In this document: positions 29,460 to 38,942 of the stretch, in pieces
How the letters are laid out: every line of letters starts with the position of its first letter
Position numbering within the stretch: the first letter of the stretch is position 1
Source: Actinobaculum suis
GTDB taxonomy: Bacteria > Actinomycetota > Actinomycetes > Actinomycetales > Actinomycetaceae
Assembly (NCBI RefSeq): GCF_900102025.1
Contig: NZ_FNAU01000001.1
Coordinates: 186,001-250,000, forward strand
Reading direction: 5' to 3'
DNA length: 64,000 nucleotides
Notes under the pieces: model-generated
The model's input: only the letters and a program-made list of their open reading frames with translations
What the model was told of the DNA's origin: nothing
The model's database searches: none
Made by a program: the position numbers and the translations under genes

Positions 29460-29615
29460 CGCCCAGGTGTCTGTGTTTTCTCCGCTCCGCGGTTTTCCGG
29501 CTCCGCGTGTTTTCTCCGCTCTGCTGTATTTTCCGGCGCCGCTATTTTCCGGCTCCACTGTATTTTTCCGGCTCCGCGTGTTTTCTCCGCTCCGCTGTTT
29601 TCCGTCTCCACTCGC
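29460..29615. repeat. Pyrimidine-rich degenerate tandem repeat
   Basis: Units such as TTTTCTCCGCTCCGCG and TTTTCCGGCTCCGCGTG recur about eight times with irregular spacing. Two dispersed elements lie just upstream (about 29320 and 29342). The region precedes the acyl-CoA synthetase gene. Confidence 0.65.
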
Positions 29616-29689
29616 AGAAGAATTATCTGAGTTTTATGTGCACACCGTTGACCTCCGCTAGAGTTACGGTGTCTTGAACGGAGGGACAT

Positions 29690-31864
29690 GTGAGCTTGTA
29701 CGATCGAACCGAGCACACATCGCAGAGCAGCGTCAATGTAGATGCTGCCGAAAATGCTGATTCAGTGTCTATCACCAACACCAATCGGGCCACCCGTGCG
29801 TCGGCGCAAAACGAGCCGACCCGAAATGTGCCAAATGATCATGAAACGTCTAATTCTAAGCCGCTTCACAACGCGCCGCCCCTCACCGAGCCGGCCAGCA
29901 CGAAGCCGACTAATGCAGAACCTGCCGGCATTGAAGCGACCACCAACAAAACAGCCGGTGCCCACACAACCGAGAGCGCTCAGCAGAACTCGGCCGCAAC
30001 GGCGTCGGGCACAACTCGGCATTCCGCTCCTATCCGCTACGAGAAGGCAACACGGCACGGAAATCCCGTGAGTTTTACCCCGGGTGCGGTGGAAGTAACC
30101 GAGGAGATGTCTATCCCGCGGGCGCTGCGTAATAATGCCCGAAATATGCCCGATCAAGAAATTATCGGCCGAAAAACCGAGTACGGAACCTGGGCCATGA
30201 TTACTTGGCGGGCTTTTGAACAGGAGTACCGGGCTTTGGCGCGCGGATTTATTGCGGATGGGATCGAGCCGGGAGACAAGGTGGCCATTATGAGCCATAC
30301 CCGATACGAATTCACCTTGCTCGACGCTGCTTTGTGGTCCATCGGCGCGGTCTCCGTCCCGATTTATGAGACCGATTCTGCCGAGCAGGCAACGTGGATC
30401 ATTGAAAACTCGGGCTGTGCGGTCGCCGTCGTCGAAAACGAACAGATGCGCGGAATGCTAGCGCCGTTGACGACTACCGGCCCGCTACGGGAAATCTACG
30501 TGATTGAGGCCGACGATCTTACTCGAATTATCCGGCTCGGTTCTTGGGATTTGGATCTTGAGTTGGACGCACGAATCGACGCTTTGCGGGCTTCGGATTT
30601 AGCAACGATTATTTACACTTCGGGTACGACCGGGCGGCCAAAGGGCGCTCGCATCACTCATCGGAACCTGCTTCACCAGGCAATTAACGGACCCCTGAAT
30701 AACAATATGCGGGAAATGTTCTTCCCCAATAAGCGCACGCTACTATTCTTGCCCTTAGCGCATGTTTTCGCGCGATTCATCAATGTGGGGACGCTTTATC
30801 ATTCGGTTCCCATTGCATATGAGCCGGATACGAAGAATCTAGTTTCCTCTTTCCAGAGTTTCAAACCAGGATTTTTACTCGCCGTGCCGCGGGTTTTTGA
30901 AAAGGTCTATAATTCTTTGGACACGCGCTATTCGGGCACAAAGCAGAAGATTTTCCGCTACTACGCCAAGGTAGCGATCGAGTATTCACGCGCTTTGGAG
31001 ACCCCGGAAGGACCGCGCGCTGGCCTGCGTGCGGCACACGCCGTTGGCGACAAGCTCGTTTATTCGAAGATTCGGGCAGCGATGGGCGGCAAGCTCACTC
31101 ATACGGTGTCTGGCGGAGCGCCACTTTCCGAACGGATAACACATTTCTTCCGCGGCGTTGGCATTACCATCTATGAAGGTTACGGAGCTACAGAAACATG
31201 TGCGCCAATATCGGTAAATCAGCCGGGGCGGATGCGAGTTGGTTCCGTGGGTCCGGCGTATCCGGGTACACGCGCGGTGATTTCCGACGACGGCGAAATC
31301 CTGGCCAAAGGTGACCACATCTTCGATGGATATTGGAATGACCCGGAGGCCACGGCCGCAGCCTTCACGGAAGATGGCTGGTATAAGACCGGTGATTTGG
31401 GACGCATTGACGAAGATGGTTTCATCTACGTTACCGGGCGAATTAAGCAACTGATTGTGACCGCGGGTGGGAAGAATGTTTCCCCTGCGGTGCTAGAAGA
31501 TCGCCTGCGTTCGCATCCACTAATTTCGGAAGCAGTAGTAGTGGGCGATAATAAGCCTTTTATTGGCGCTTTAATAACCTTAGATCGCGATATGCTCCCG
31601 ATCTGGCTAGAGAACAAGAATTTGCCACCGATGTCGCTCGCACAGGCGGCCGAAAACCCGCAAGTGCGGGCCGCTGTAGACCGCGCCATACAACGTGCTA
31701 ATTCCGCGGTTTCGCGCGCCGAATCAATCCGGAAATTCACGATTCTTAGCACAGATTTCACGCCCCAAAACGGATACCTCTCCCCTGCGTTAAAGGTCAA
31801 GCGAGAGCTGGTATTACGCGACTTTGCGGACGTGATCGAAAACGAGATTTACGGCGGGAAATAA
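29690..31864 (+). CDS. Long-chain acyl-CoA synthetase with low-complexity N-terminus
   Basis: An AMP-forming ligase that activates fatty acids to acyl-CoA. It is 724 residues, starting at GTG with GGAGGG upstream. The first 120 residues are Thr/Asn/Ala/Glu-rich and not part of the fold; they are absent from the paralogue downstream. The enzyme core shows IIYTSGTTGRPKGARITHRN (P-loop), GYGATETCAPIS and TGDLGRIDEDGFIYVTGRIKQLI. Length and motifs fit the FadD15-like group. Near the end, RANSAVSRAESIRK is coded in part by a dispersed element (31698-31712); the paralogue has RANQHVSRAESIRK there, so the element replaced two or three residues without breaking the frame. Confidence 0.92.
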   Translation: MSLYDRTEHTSQSSVNVDAAENADSVSITNTNRATRASAQNEPTRNVPNDHETSNSKPLHNAPPLTEPASTKPTNAEPAGIEATTNKTAGAHTTESAQQNSAATASGTTRHSAPIRYEKATRHGNPVSFTPGAVEVTEEMSIPRALRNNARNMPDQEIIGRKTEYGTWAMITWRAFEQEYRALARGFIADGIEPGDKVAIMSHTRYEFTLLDAALWSIGAVSVPIYETDSAEQATWIIENSGCAVAVVENEQMRGMLAPLTTTGPLREIYVIEADDLTRIIRLGSWDLDLELDARIDALRASDLATIIYTSGTTGRPKGARITHRNLLHQAINGPLNNNMREMFFPNKRTLLFLPLAHVFARFINVGTLYHSVPIAYEPDTKNLVSSFQSFKPGFLLAVPRVFEKVYNSLDTRYSGTKQKIFRYYAKVAIEYSRALETPEGPRAGLRAAHAVGDKLVYSKIRAAMGGKLTHTVSGGAPLSERITHFFRGVGITIYEGYGATETCAPISVNQPGRMRVGSVGPAYPGTRAVISDDGEILAKGDHIFDGYWNDPEATAAAFTEDGWYKTGDLGRIDEDGFIYVTGRIKQLIVTAGGKNVSPAVLEDRLRSHPLISEAVVVGDNKPFIGALITLDRDMLPIWLENKNLPPMSLAQAAENPQVRAAVDRAIQRANSAVSRAESIRKFTILSTDFTPQNGYLSPALKVKRELVLRDFADVIENEIYGGK

Positions 31865-31865
31865 G

Positions 31866-32085
31866 GCCCGAGCACAAACCGCGGAATTGGTCCCCGAGCG
31901 CCGTTCTGGATTACTAATTCCGCGGTTTGCGTCTACACTCAACGGCACCAAACCAAGTTCGCTTGCGCACAAACCGCGGAATTGGTGCCTGAGCATCGCT
32001 CTGGGATACTAATTCCGCGGTTTAGGTTCATACCCAGCCGCACCAAACTGCGCCAGCCCCGGCACAAACCGCGGAATTGGTGTCT
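31866..32085. repeat. Dispersed elements arranged as inverted pairs
   Basis: Copies alternate in orientation: CACAAACCGCGGAATTGGT at 31873-31891 faces ACTAATTCCGCGGTTTGCG at 31913-31931, and the pattern repeats near 31972 and 32010, with a further copy near 32063. The first pair can form a 17-of-19 stem with a 21-base loop. It could terminate the upstream transcript, though there is no U-tract. Confidence 0.9.
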
Positions 32086-32200
32086 CTGGGTTTAGGTTTG
32101 GTGGTGCAGGATCGAGCCGGAAGACGCAAGACCAAATGTGAATATACGCATTTTTTATCAAATCTTCACTACCTCGGGTCGCGCAAGCGGTTACCTTAGT

Positions 32201-32212
32201 TACGGAACCGTA
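32201..32212. promoter_or_regulatory. Possible operator upstream of second acyl-CoA synthetase
   Basis: TACGG-AA-CCGTA is a short inverted repeat 35 bases before the start codon, in TTAGTTACGGAACCGTAGG. A related GTTACGG lies upstream of the first synthetase near 29663. It could bind a TetR-type fatty-acid regulator, but no such regulator is in the window. Confidence 0.35.
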
Positions 32213-32247
32213 GGTTAATTTGAGTTAGAGTAAAATCTGGAGGGAAT

Positions 32248-34065
32248 ATGGCGGACCGCCCTGAAAGCTTCACGCCGGGAAAGATCCACATTACCGAGGA
32301 GATGAGCATTCCTTGGCTTTTCCGTAATATTGCGCGCGAACAGCCGGATCGGAAGGCAATCGCGGTCAGGTCTTATGCGGGCTGGGCATCGATTACTTGG
32401 CGCACGTTTGAATCCGCTTATCGCGCCCTAGCCCGAGGGTTCATTGCCATGGGCGTACAACCGGGCGATCACGTGGCGCTCATGTCCCACACGCGTTACG
32501 AGTTCACGCTCGTTGATTTCGCCCTGTGGTCCATCGGCGCCCAAGCCATCCCAATCTATGAAACCGATTCTACAGACCAAGCGCGCTGGATCATTGAAGA
32601 TGCGGCCTGCACCTTCGGCGTCGTCGAAAATGAACAAATGCGCGCCACCCTCGCACCTATGCTCGACGAGTTCGCGCACTTCAAAAACATTTACGTTATT
32701 GAAAACGACGATCTCACTAAGATTTCAGCCACCGGTTCCGTAGATCTCGACGCCGAAATCGACCGGCGCACCGACGCGATTCGCGCAGACGATCTAGCCA
32801 CGATTATTTACACTTCCGGCACCACCGGAAAGCCGAGAGGGGTAAAGCTTACGCATCGCAACCTTCTTCACGTGGCAATGAACGGGCCCCTCGACGAATG
32901 CCTCGCCCCGATCCTGATCGGAAAGCGAACCATTCTATTCCTACCCATGGCGCATTCTTTCGCACGTTTCATCAATCTGGTAGCGCTCTACCAGGGTGGC
33001 GAAATTGCCTATTCGCCCGATACGAAAAACCTCGTCGCGGACCTACAGTCTTTCAAACCGGAATATGTATTGGCCGTGCCACGCGTTTTCGAAAAGATTT
33101 ATAACGCGGCAGACGCACAGGCTTCCGGCCCACAGCAAAAGATCTTCCGTTATTACGCCAAGGTAGCCATTGCTTATTCGCGCGCGCAGGACACAGACGC
33201 CGGCCCCTCAGCAGCTTTGCGTGCTGCCCACGCCTTGGGCGAACGGCTCGTCTACCGCAAAATTCGCGCTAAACTCGGCGGCCATATTTCTTACGCGATT
33301 TCTGGGGGTGCCCCGCTCGGTGAGCGGCTCGGCCACTTTTTCCGCGGAATTGGCATCCTCGTGCTCGAAGGTTACGGTGCCACCGAAACTTCCGCCCCCA
33401 CCGCGGTTAACCGCATTGGCCACCAAAAGATCGGTTCCGTGGGTCCGGCCTATCCGGGGTGCCACGTCGCTATCGCGGAAGACAACGAAATCCTTGCCAA
33501 GGGTGATCACGTTTTTGTTGGTTACAATAACGACGACGAATCTACCGCGGAATCTCTCACCGCGGACGGCTGGTTCCGCACCGGCGATGTGGGACATATC
33601 GACTCGGACGGATACGTGTGGATCACCGGCCGCAAGAAAGAGCTGATTGTTACTGCCGGTGGGAAGAATGTGGCTCCGGCCGCTCTGGAGGACCGCCTGC
33701 GCGGCTATCCGCTAATTTCTCAAGTGGTGGTTGTGGGCGATGAGAAACCATTTATTGGCGCTTTAATCACGCTCGACGCGGAGATGCTGCCGGTGTGGCT
33801 GAAGAACAAAGGACTGGAATCGAAGTCAGTTGTTGAAGCAGCTCAAGACCCCGAGATTATTGACGCGATTGACCGCGCGGTCAGGCGCGCCAACCAGCAT
33901 GTTTCCCGGGCAGAATCTATCCGCAAGTTCGTTATCCTGCCTACCGACTTCACGGTACAAAATGGGTATCTCACGGCTTCTTTGAAGGTGAAGCGTGCGC
34001 TCGTGCTCCGCGATTTCGCGAATGTTATCGACGAGCAGATCTACGGCACCGAGCCACAAAAGTAA
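32248..34065 (+). CDS. Long-chain acyl-CoA synthetase, paralogue
   Basis: A 605-residue AMP-forming ligase, closely similar to the preceding gene over its whole length but lacking the N-terminal extension. It carries IIYTSGTTGKPRGVKLTHRN, GYGATETSAPT and TGDVGHIDSDGYVWITGRKKELI. The ATG follows GGAGGGAAT. The two genes probably arose by tandem duplication and may differ in chain-length preference or expression. Both may supply acyl-CoA for membrane lipid synthesis from host fatty acids; that is inference. Confidence 0.94.
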   Translation: MADRPESFTPGKIHITEEMSIPWLFRNIAREQPDRKAIAVRSYAGWASITWRTFESAYRALARGFIAMGVQPGDHVALMSHTRYEFTLVDFALWSIGAQAIPIYETDSTDQARWIIEDAACTFGVVENEQMRATLAPMLDEFAHFKNIYVIENDDLTKISATGSVDLDAEIDRRTDAIRADDLATIIYTSGTTGKPRGVKLTHRNLLHVAMNGPLDECLAPILIGKRTILFLPMAHSFARFINLVALYQGGEIAYSPDTKNLVADLQSFKPEYVLAVPRVFEKIYNAADAQASGPQQKIFRYYAKVAIAYSRAQDTDAGPSAALRAAHALGERLVYRKIRAKLGGHISYAISGGAPLGERLGHFFRGIGILVLEGYGATETSAPTAVNRIGHQKIGSVGPAYPGCHVAIAEDNEILAKGDHVFVGYNNDDESTAESLTADGWFRTGDVGHIDSDGYVWITGRKKELIVTAGGKNVAPAALEDRLRGYPLISQVVVVGDEKPFIGALITLDAEMLPVWLKNKGLESKSVVEAAQDPEIIDAIDRAVRRANQHVSRAESIRKFVILPTDFTVQNGYLTASLKVKRALVLRDFANVIDEQIYGTEPQK

Positions 34066-34085
34066 AGAGGAAAGATGCAGACTAG

Positions 34086-34118
34086 GCGGCCCGCGCGTCA
34101 TCTTTACGCGCGGGCCGC
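34086..34118 (+). terminator. Terminator after acyl-CoA synthetase
   Basis: GCGGCCCGCGCGT (34086-34098) and ACGCGCGGGCCGC (34106-34118) form a 13-bp stem with loop CATCTTT, 20 bases after the stop codon. Only a short T-poor tail follows. Confidence 0.75.
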
Positions 34119-34147
34119 TCTGGTATATGCATGTCAGTTCAGCGCAC

Positions 34148-34265
34148 TACCGCGCCCCGAGTGAGGGTTGGGCTTTCTGTGCCTGGTAGCTCAGAAGCAA
34201 ACTTCCCCGCCGCGGTTGCGGGTCTGGCGTACCGCGCCCCGAGTGAAGGTTGGGCCTTCTGTGCC
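34148..34265. repeat. 36-bp direct repeat, two copies
   Basis: A sequence beginning TACCGCGCCCCGAGTGAGGG runs at 34148-34183 and recurs at 34230-34265 with two changes. Further short repeats (GAATCCGCCGAGAGCAGGCG type) follow to about 34345. No gene is supported in the 425-base convergent gap before aroQ. Confidence 0.8.
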
Positions 34266-34490
34266 AGTTGCGCGGCTGCGAGCCCATCCGAGAGCGGGCG
34301 ATGTGAATCCGCCGAGAGCAGGCGATGCGAATCCGACCACGCCCCATCCCCTGATTTCCTATGTGCGGGGCTCACCAGCCGCTTGACGTTCGGCGTCGTC
34401 GATTTTCCTTTTTCTTATTGCCTCATGTTCAGATCTCTGCTTCCAGCACGCGAATGTAACTCGCGCGGTGCCGCCAGTTTTAGATAATTT

Positions 34491-34799
34491 TTATTGCTGG
34501 TCGCGCTGGATGCGGCGGTGGTTTTCGGTTGCTTCATCCACGATGGTCGAGTGGATACGCACCACAAAGTCCGGGTCCAATCCCTCGCGTTCGGCCAGCT
34601 CACGCATGCGGTGCCGTTGCCGCTTTTCCCGTTCTGGATCGGCGGGTGGCATCTCGTTTTCCGCTTTGTAATGCCCGACGGCGTCCGTCACGCGAAATCT
34701 GCGGGCGAGCAGAATTACCAGTTCTCTATCGATTTGGTCGAGCTGCCGGCGAAACTCCGCTAGCTTCGGCGGGACTCCATAACTTTCTTCCGCGACCAT
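34491..34799 (-). CDS. Chorismate mutase, AroQ type
   Basis: Converts chorismate to prephenate for Phe/Tyr synthesis. It has 102 residues and the all-helical AroQ pattern: RRQLDQIDRELVILLARRF with the first active-site Arg, VGHYKAENEMPPADPEREKR with the active-site Lys and Arg, and VVRIHSTIVDEATENHRRIQ at the end. AGGAG lies about 7 bases before the ATG. It is a stand-alone domain, not fused to prephenate dehydratase or dehydrogenase, and has no aromatic-pathway neighbour here. Confidence 0.9.
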   Translation of the reverse strand: MVAEESYGVPPKLAEFRRQLDQIDRELVILLARRFRVTDAVGHYKAENEMPPADPEREKRQRHRMRELAEREGLDPDFVVRIHSTIVDEATENHRRIQRDQQ

Positions 34800-35300
34800 C
34801 GTTTCTCTCCTAGTTATCGTTTTCCAGAGGCAATTATTTCATGTGGCAGTGCACGAGTACCGACCATAACGCGGGCCTGCGCGTAAAACAAAGCCACACA
34901 CATAAGTAGGACCCGAGCCAAGGCCAGCACCCGCGCCCACCGAGCCGCACGAACGCTGGGTTAAGGACGCTAACGATGAATCGACCAGCACCCGCGCCCA
35001 CCGAGCCGCACGTAAACGAAAGCGCGCGTGTAAGCCAGCCCCATGCATCAGCAAAAACCCGTGCGTAGCCGGCACGTGTAAGTAAGCCAGCCTTCGCTCA
35101 GGTTCGTGTAGAAGCGCTGGCGCAACCTCCACCAAAATCGCGGAATTAGTGGCACGGATGGTTAGCAGCTAGTCAATGCGTTTTGAACTACTCGGGGGCC
35201 AACCCCGACCTAAACCGTTCGGGGGCCAACCCCGATTGCAGAGGCAGCTTCCTTAGACGACCCGGCAACGCCACTCACTTAGACGGCCCGGCAACGCCAC
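34800..35300. other. Repeat-bearing spacer between chorismate mutase and clpX
   Basis: No gene is supported. A 28-bp repeat starting CCAGCACCCGCGCCCACCGA occurs at 34924-34951 and 34985-35012. TCGGGGGCCAACCCCGA, itself a hairpin (GGGG-CCAA-CCCC type), occurs twice near 35190 and 35218. A 25-bp unit ending CCCGGCAACGCCACTCA is doubled just before the clpX stop. One inverted dispersed element lies near 35133. The hairpins may serve as clpX terminators. Confidence 0.65.
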
Positions 35301-36569
35301 TCAGGCGGTCTTGTCTGAAGCCATTCCCTTCAAGATATATTCCGTATCGTCTTCCCCGAGCACGGCAGCTCGCGTCACCACCACGTCTGAAACGTCTTCG
35401 CGCGAAGGCACTTCGAACATGGCACTGGCCAGCACCCGTTCCATAATCGAGCGGAGTCCGCGTGCGCCGGTGCCGCGTTCCATGGCCTCGTGCGCCATTG
35501 CTTGGAGTGCGTCGTCGTCGAACTCCAGCCCCACCCCATCTAACTCAAACATCTTCCGATATTGTTTGGTTAGCGCATTCTTAGGTTCGGTGAGGATCTT
35601 AATAAGATCAGCTTCGGTAAGCGCGTTTACGGTGGCGATCACCGGCAACCGCCCCACTAGCTCGGGGATCAGCCCGAAACGATGGAGATCATCTGGCGTG
35701 ACGTCAGCGAGCTGGTCCGGTGCGGCCTCTACGTCGTGCAAGCGTGCCCCAAAACCGATCCCGCCACTGCCGGCCCGTTGCGCGATAATCTGCGAAATTC
35801 CATCAAAAGCGCCCGCGCAAATAAATAGAATATTAGACGTATCGATTTGAATATAATCGCCTTGCGGATGCTTTCGCCCACCTTGCGGCGGAACCGAAGC
35901 TACCGTTCCCTCGATAATCTTGAGCAAAGCCTGCTGCACGCCTTCGCCCGAAACATCACGCGTAATCGAAGGATTTTCCGATTTGCGCGAAATCTTATCG
36001 ATTTCGTCGATATAAATAATGCCACTTTCGGCGCGTTTGACGTCATCACCGGCGGCTTGGATAAGCCGCAACAAGACGTTTTCGACGTCTTCCCCAACGT
36101 ACCCGGCCTCAGTCAGCGCCGTCGCGTCCGCAATGGCGAACGGGACGTCCAACATACGGGCCAGTGACTGCGCCAGATATGTTTTCCCGGTTCCTGTAGG
36201 TCCAAGGAGTAAAATGTTCGATTTACCAATTTCGACGTCGTTCTTCTGCGCCTGTTTCTTTGGTTTATTTAGCTCGCGAAGCCGCTTGTAGTGGTTGTAA
36301 ACCGCCACCGAAAGGGTACGTTTGGCTTCTTCTTGGCCAATCACGTATTCGTTGAGGAAATCGAAAATCTCGACCGGAGTTGGCAGCTTCGACGGCGCGA
36401 GTTTCCCTTCCCCGTCTCCCAGCTCCTCCTGAATAATCTCATTGCACAGCTCAATGCATTCATTGCAAATGTAGACTCCGGAACCGGTAATCAGCTTCTT
36501 AACTTGCCGCTGACTTTTCATGCAGAACGAACACTTCAGGGTTTCCGCAGCGTCTACCGTGCGCGCCAT
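35301..36569 (-). CDS. clpX: ClpX ATPase subunit of Clp protease
   Basis: A AAA+ unfoldase that feeds substrates to ClpP. The N-terminal zinc domain has C13, C16, C35 and C38. Walker A is GPTGTGKT (123-130), Walker B is IIYIDEIDK, and the sensor-2 region is [10 protein letters not shown]. The pore loop ([11 protein letters not shown]) and the IGFGARLHD region, equivalent to the IGF loop that docks ClpP, are visible. At 422 residues it has the family length. AAGGAG is upstream of the ATG. It lies 416 bases after clpP2 behind a terminator-like hairpin, so it probably has its own promoter. Confidence 0.97.
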   Translation of the reverse strand: MARTVDAAETLKCSFCMKSQRQVKKLITGSGVYICNECIELCNEIIQEELGDGEGKLAPSKLPTPVEIFDFLNEYVIGQEEAKRTLSVAVYNHYKRLRELNKPKKQAQKNDVEIGKSNILLLGPTGTGKTYLAQSLARMLDVPFAIADATALTEAGYVGEDVENVLLRLIQAAGDDVKRAESGIIYIDEIDKISRKSENPSITRDVSGEGVQQALLKIIEGTVASVPPQGGRKHPQGDYIQIDTSNILFICAGAFDGISQIIAQRAGSGGIGFGARLHDVEAAPDQLADVTPDDLHRFGLIPELVGRLPVIATVNALTEADLIKILTEPKNALTKQYRKMFELDGVGLEFDDDALQAMAHEAMERGTGARGLRSIMERVLASAMFEVPSREDVSDVVVTRAAVLGEDDTEYILKGMASDKTA

Positions 36570-36904
36570 AAAACAACATTCTCCTTGGTCGCCTACATTT
36601 TCCTAACGACACCACCACAATACAATTCCTGCGGAAGAAGCGTTAGACCTGTTCGTGGCGCGCCGAGCACACGCAGCCGAGGCCGATAACATTTGCGCAG
36701 GCCAAACCATGAATAACGACGCCGCGCTCGAAAATTCTCGAAATACCCCACAAAACGCGGAATTGGTGGCCATGCTTCTGGACCAATGGAATCGGCACAC
36801 CATATTTCTGGGACCGCGAAATCAATGACCCACCAACACAAACCGCGGAATTGGTTGACGGCTTCGCCGAAACCGCGGAATTGGTATGCGGAGATAGGTA
36901 CGCA
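36570..36904. other. clpX upstream region with dispersed elements
   Basis: There is no gene. Inverted-orientation dispersed elements lie near 36754, 36840 and 36872. The clpX promoter should be here; no clear -35/-10 pair or ClgR-type operator was recognised. Confidence 0.45.
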
Positions 36905-36939
36905 AAGGTCCCGGGAGGCACTACACTTCCCGGGACCTT
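36905..36939 (-). terminator. Hairpin after clpP2
   Basis: AAGGTCCCGGGA (36905-36916) pairs perfectly with TCCCGGGACCTT (36928-36939) with an 11-base loop, about 50 bases past the clpP2 stop. On the minus strand it is followed by TTTGCG. Confidence 0.75.
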
Positions 36940-36985
36940 CTTACAAAAGTTGATCGATACTACTTGGCGATACTACTTGCCGGTG

Positions 36986-37699
36986 CTACTTGACGATCTG
37001 CGCCGGAGTCTCTTCCTTGCGCGATTCGAGCACCTGATCGACGAGTCCGTATTCCTTCGCCTGCTGCGCGGTAAGAATCTTGTCCCGCTGAATATCGGAA
37101 CGAATGGTTTCCGGGTCTTGCCCAGAATGGAAGGCCAAGGTGTTGACCAGCCAGTCCGTCATCCGATCAAGCTCGTCTGCAATAATCCCAATGTCGGTGG
37201 CCTGGCCCTGCGTGCCTTCCATCGCCGGTTGGTGGATCAAGACGCGTGCATTGGGCAGAGCCAAGCGCCGTCCCGGAGAACCGCCCGCAAGCAGCACCGC
37301 TGCGGCCGAAGCTGCCTGCCCCAGGCATACCGTTTGAATCTGCGGCTTGATGTACTGCATCGTGTCGTAGATCGCAGTAAGGGCCGTGAAGGAGCCACCC
37401 GGCGAGTTGATGTACATAGTCACCGGCGAATTAGGGTCCATCGATTCAAGTACCAGAAGCTGTGCCATTACGTCGTCGGCAGACGCATCATCCACCTGCA
37501 CACCAAGGAAGATAATACGATCCTCAAAAAGCTTCGTATACGGATTCGAACGCTTATACCCGTACGGGGTGCGTTCTTCGAAATCCGGGAGAATATAGCG
37601 AGATTCGGGCATGTCAGAGGCCCTTCCCACGGGTAGGGTGCGGGAGGAACCGGCAAACGCGCGCAGTGAATCACCCGCCGAACTAAAATTGATATTCAT
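36986..37699 (-). CDS. clpP2: ClpP2 proteolytic subunit
   Basis: A serine peptidase subunit of the Clp protease. Catalytic S131 (GQAASAAA), H156 (LIHQP) and D206 form the triad. It follows clpP1 directly (TAAATG), as in mycobacteria where both subunits form a mixed tetradecamer. The ATG at 37699 gives 237 residues. A second ATG at 37612 (MPESRYILP) has a better Shine-Dalgarno (GGAAGGG, 8 bases) and matches the mycobacterial ClpP2 start more closely, so the first 29 residues may not be translated. Confidence 0.95.
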   Translation of the reverse strand: MNINFSSAGDSLRAFAGSSRTLPVGRASDMPESRYILPDFEERTPYGYKRSNPYTKLFEDRIIFLGVQVDDASADDVMAQLLVLESMDPNSPVTMYINSPGGSFTALTAIYDTMQYIKPQIQTVCLGQAASAAAVLLAGGSPGRRLALPNARVLIHQPAMEGTQGQATDIGIIADELDRMTDWLVNTLAFHSGQDPETIRSDIQRDKILTAQQAKEYGLVDQVLESRKEETPAQIVK

Positions 37700-38335
37700 T
37701 TACCTATCGCCTTCCGCATTGTTATCAGAGTCTGATTTTTCACCCTTGAGCATGGCCTGAGACGGTTGAATAATGTGATCCACAAAGCCGTATTCCAAGG
37801 CCTCTTGGGCGGTGAACCAGCGGTCGCGCTCGGAATCCTGGAGAATCTGCTCCACACTCTTTCCAGTGTGCTCAGCATTCAATTCCGAAAGTTCACGCTT
37901 CATTGCCAAGATGAGGTCTGCGTTAATCCGGATATCGGCCGCGACGCCGCCCGCACCGCCCGATGGCTGGTGCATCAGCACGCGCGTATGCGGGGTAATG
38001 TACCGCTTCCCCTTCGTGCCAGCGGAAAGCAAGAACTGGCCCATCGAGGCGGCCATGCCCATGCCCACAGTCACGACGTCGGGTTGCACGTACTGCATCG
38101 TGTCATAAATGGCCATGCCAGCAGTAACGGAACCGCCAGGAGAATTAATATACAGGTAGATATCGCTATCGGGATCTTCCGCCGCCAGAAGCATAAGCTG
38201 CGCGCAAATCTCGTTTGCGTTCTCCTGCTTAACCTCAGAACCCAACCAAATGATTCGCGACTTTAGGAGCCGCTGGTACACCGAGTCACCGAGCATATTC
38301 GGTTGCTCCGCTGCCATTCTTGCAGAGTTTTGCAC
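37700..38335 (-). CDS. clpP1: ClpP1 proteolytic subunit
   Basis: A serine peptidase subunit of Clp. S97 (GMAASMG), H122 (LMHQP) and D171 are the catalytic triad. It starts at GTG with GGAAGGA 7 bases upstream, giving 211 residues. It is cotranscribed with clpP2. In many bacteria the trigger-factor gene lies directly upstream; here a secreted phosphoesterase gene and about 600 bases intervene. Confidence 0.96.
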   Translation of the reverse strand: MQNSARMAAEQPNMLGDSVYQRLLKSRIIWLGSEVKQENANEICAQLMLLAAEDPDSDIYLYINSPGGSVTAGMAIYDTMQYVQPDVVTVGMGMAASMGQFLLSAGTKGKRYITPHTRVLMHQPSGGAGGVAADIRINADLILAMKRELSELNAEHTGKSVEQILQDSERDRWFTAQEALEYGFVDHIIQPSQAMLKGEKSDSDNNAEGDR

Positions 38336-38686
38336 TTAGATTCCTTCCTTCGGGCACCTTGCGACCACTGGAGCCCTGAACACCACTGAAGACTTTAACG
38401 GTCGAATGAAACCGGAATCATCCCAAGTTGCCCCTTTTTCGCTTATGGCGCATGGTTACTCGCATCTCCCGCATAGTACCAATTCCGAAGGCCTTGCTCG
38501 GGCAAGACCCACTTTTGCTGCTTGCGCCCCATCGCTCATTTATGCGGGTAAGGATGTGCTTGTCTGCAGGCGGCACATAGCGGACCTGCCCGGCCCCATA
38601 TTCTCCACCCTCTAGGTACCAATTCCGCGGTTTGTGTTCTTGTGCCAACCCGCATTTATCGCGGAATTAGTGCGCGGGAGAAAAAG
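38336..38686. other. clpP1 upstream region with an inverted pair of dispersed elements
   Basis: There is no gene. A full dispersed element at 38618-38636 faces a reverse-orientation core at 38660-38671, giving a potential 12-bp stem; a degenerate copy is near 38478. The clp promoter is probably at 38345-38500. Confidence 0.55.
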
Positions 38687-38723
38687 CGGGAGGTGCGGGG
38701 CCTGGCTGGCCTCGCACCTCCCG
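38687..38723 (-). terminator. Terminator of the phosphoesterase gene
   Basis: CGGGAGGTGCGGGG (38687-38700) pairs with CCTCGCACCTCCCG (38710-38723) with one G-T type mismatch. On the minus strand the stem is followed directly by CTTTTTCTC, a good intrinsic terminator. Confidence 0.85.
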
Positions 38724-38739
38724 GGTTCCGTATTTACTT

Positions 38740-38942
38740 AGGCGCTAGCGGTTTACTTACGCACTGCTAGCGTTTTGATTCCGCGCTAGCAGTTTGCTTT
38801 GGCACTAGCGCGTTACGCATTACTTGTTAGGCGCCAGCGTATTGTTTCCGCGCTAGCGGCGTTAGCGGCTCAAAACCGGCGTTATGTTAGCAACGGCGCT
38901 AGCTACGGTGTTAGCTACGGCGCTAGCGGTGTTAGCTTCGTG
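38740..38942. repeat. GCTAGCG-rich degenerate repeat
   Basis: Between the phosphoesterase stop and its terminator, GCTAGCG, GTTAGCG and ACTAGCG words recur about thirteen times within 200 bases at irregular 10-25-bp intervals. It would be transcribed as the 3' untranslated region. GCTAGC is self-complementary, so many alternative pairings are possible. Confidence 0.75.

Noticed and set aside
33345..33360. Dispersed-element copy in the second acyl-CoA synthetase (CCGCGGAATTGGC)
   Set aside because: It encodes FRGIGI, a conserved family sequence also present in the paralogue as FRGVGI from different DNA; probably coincidence.
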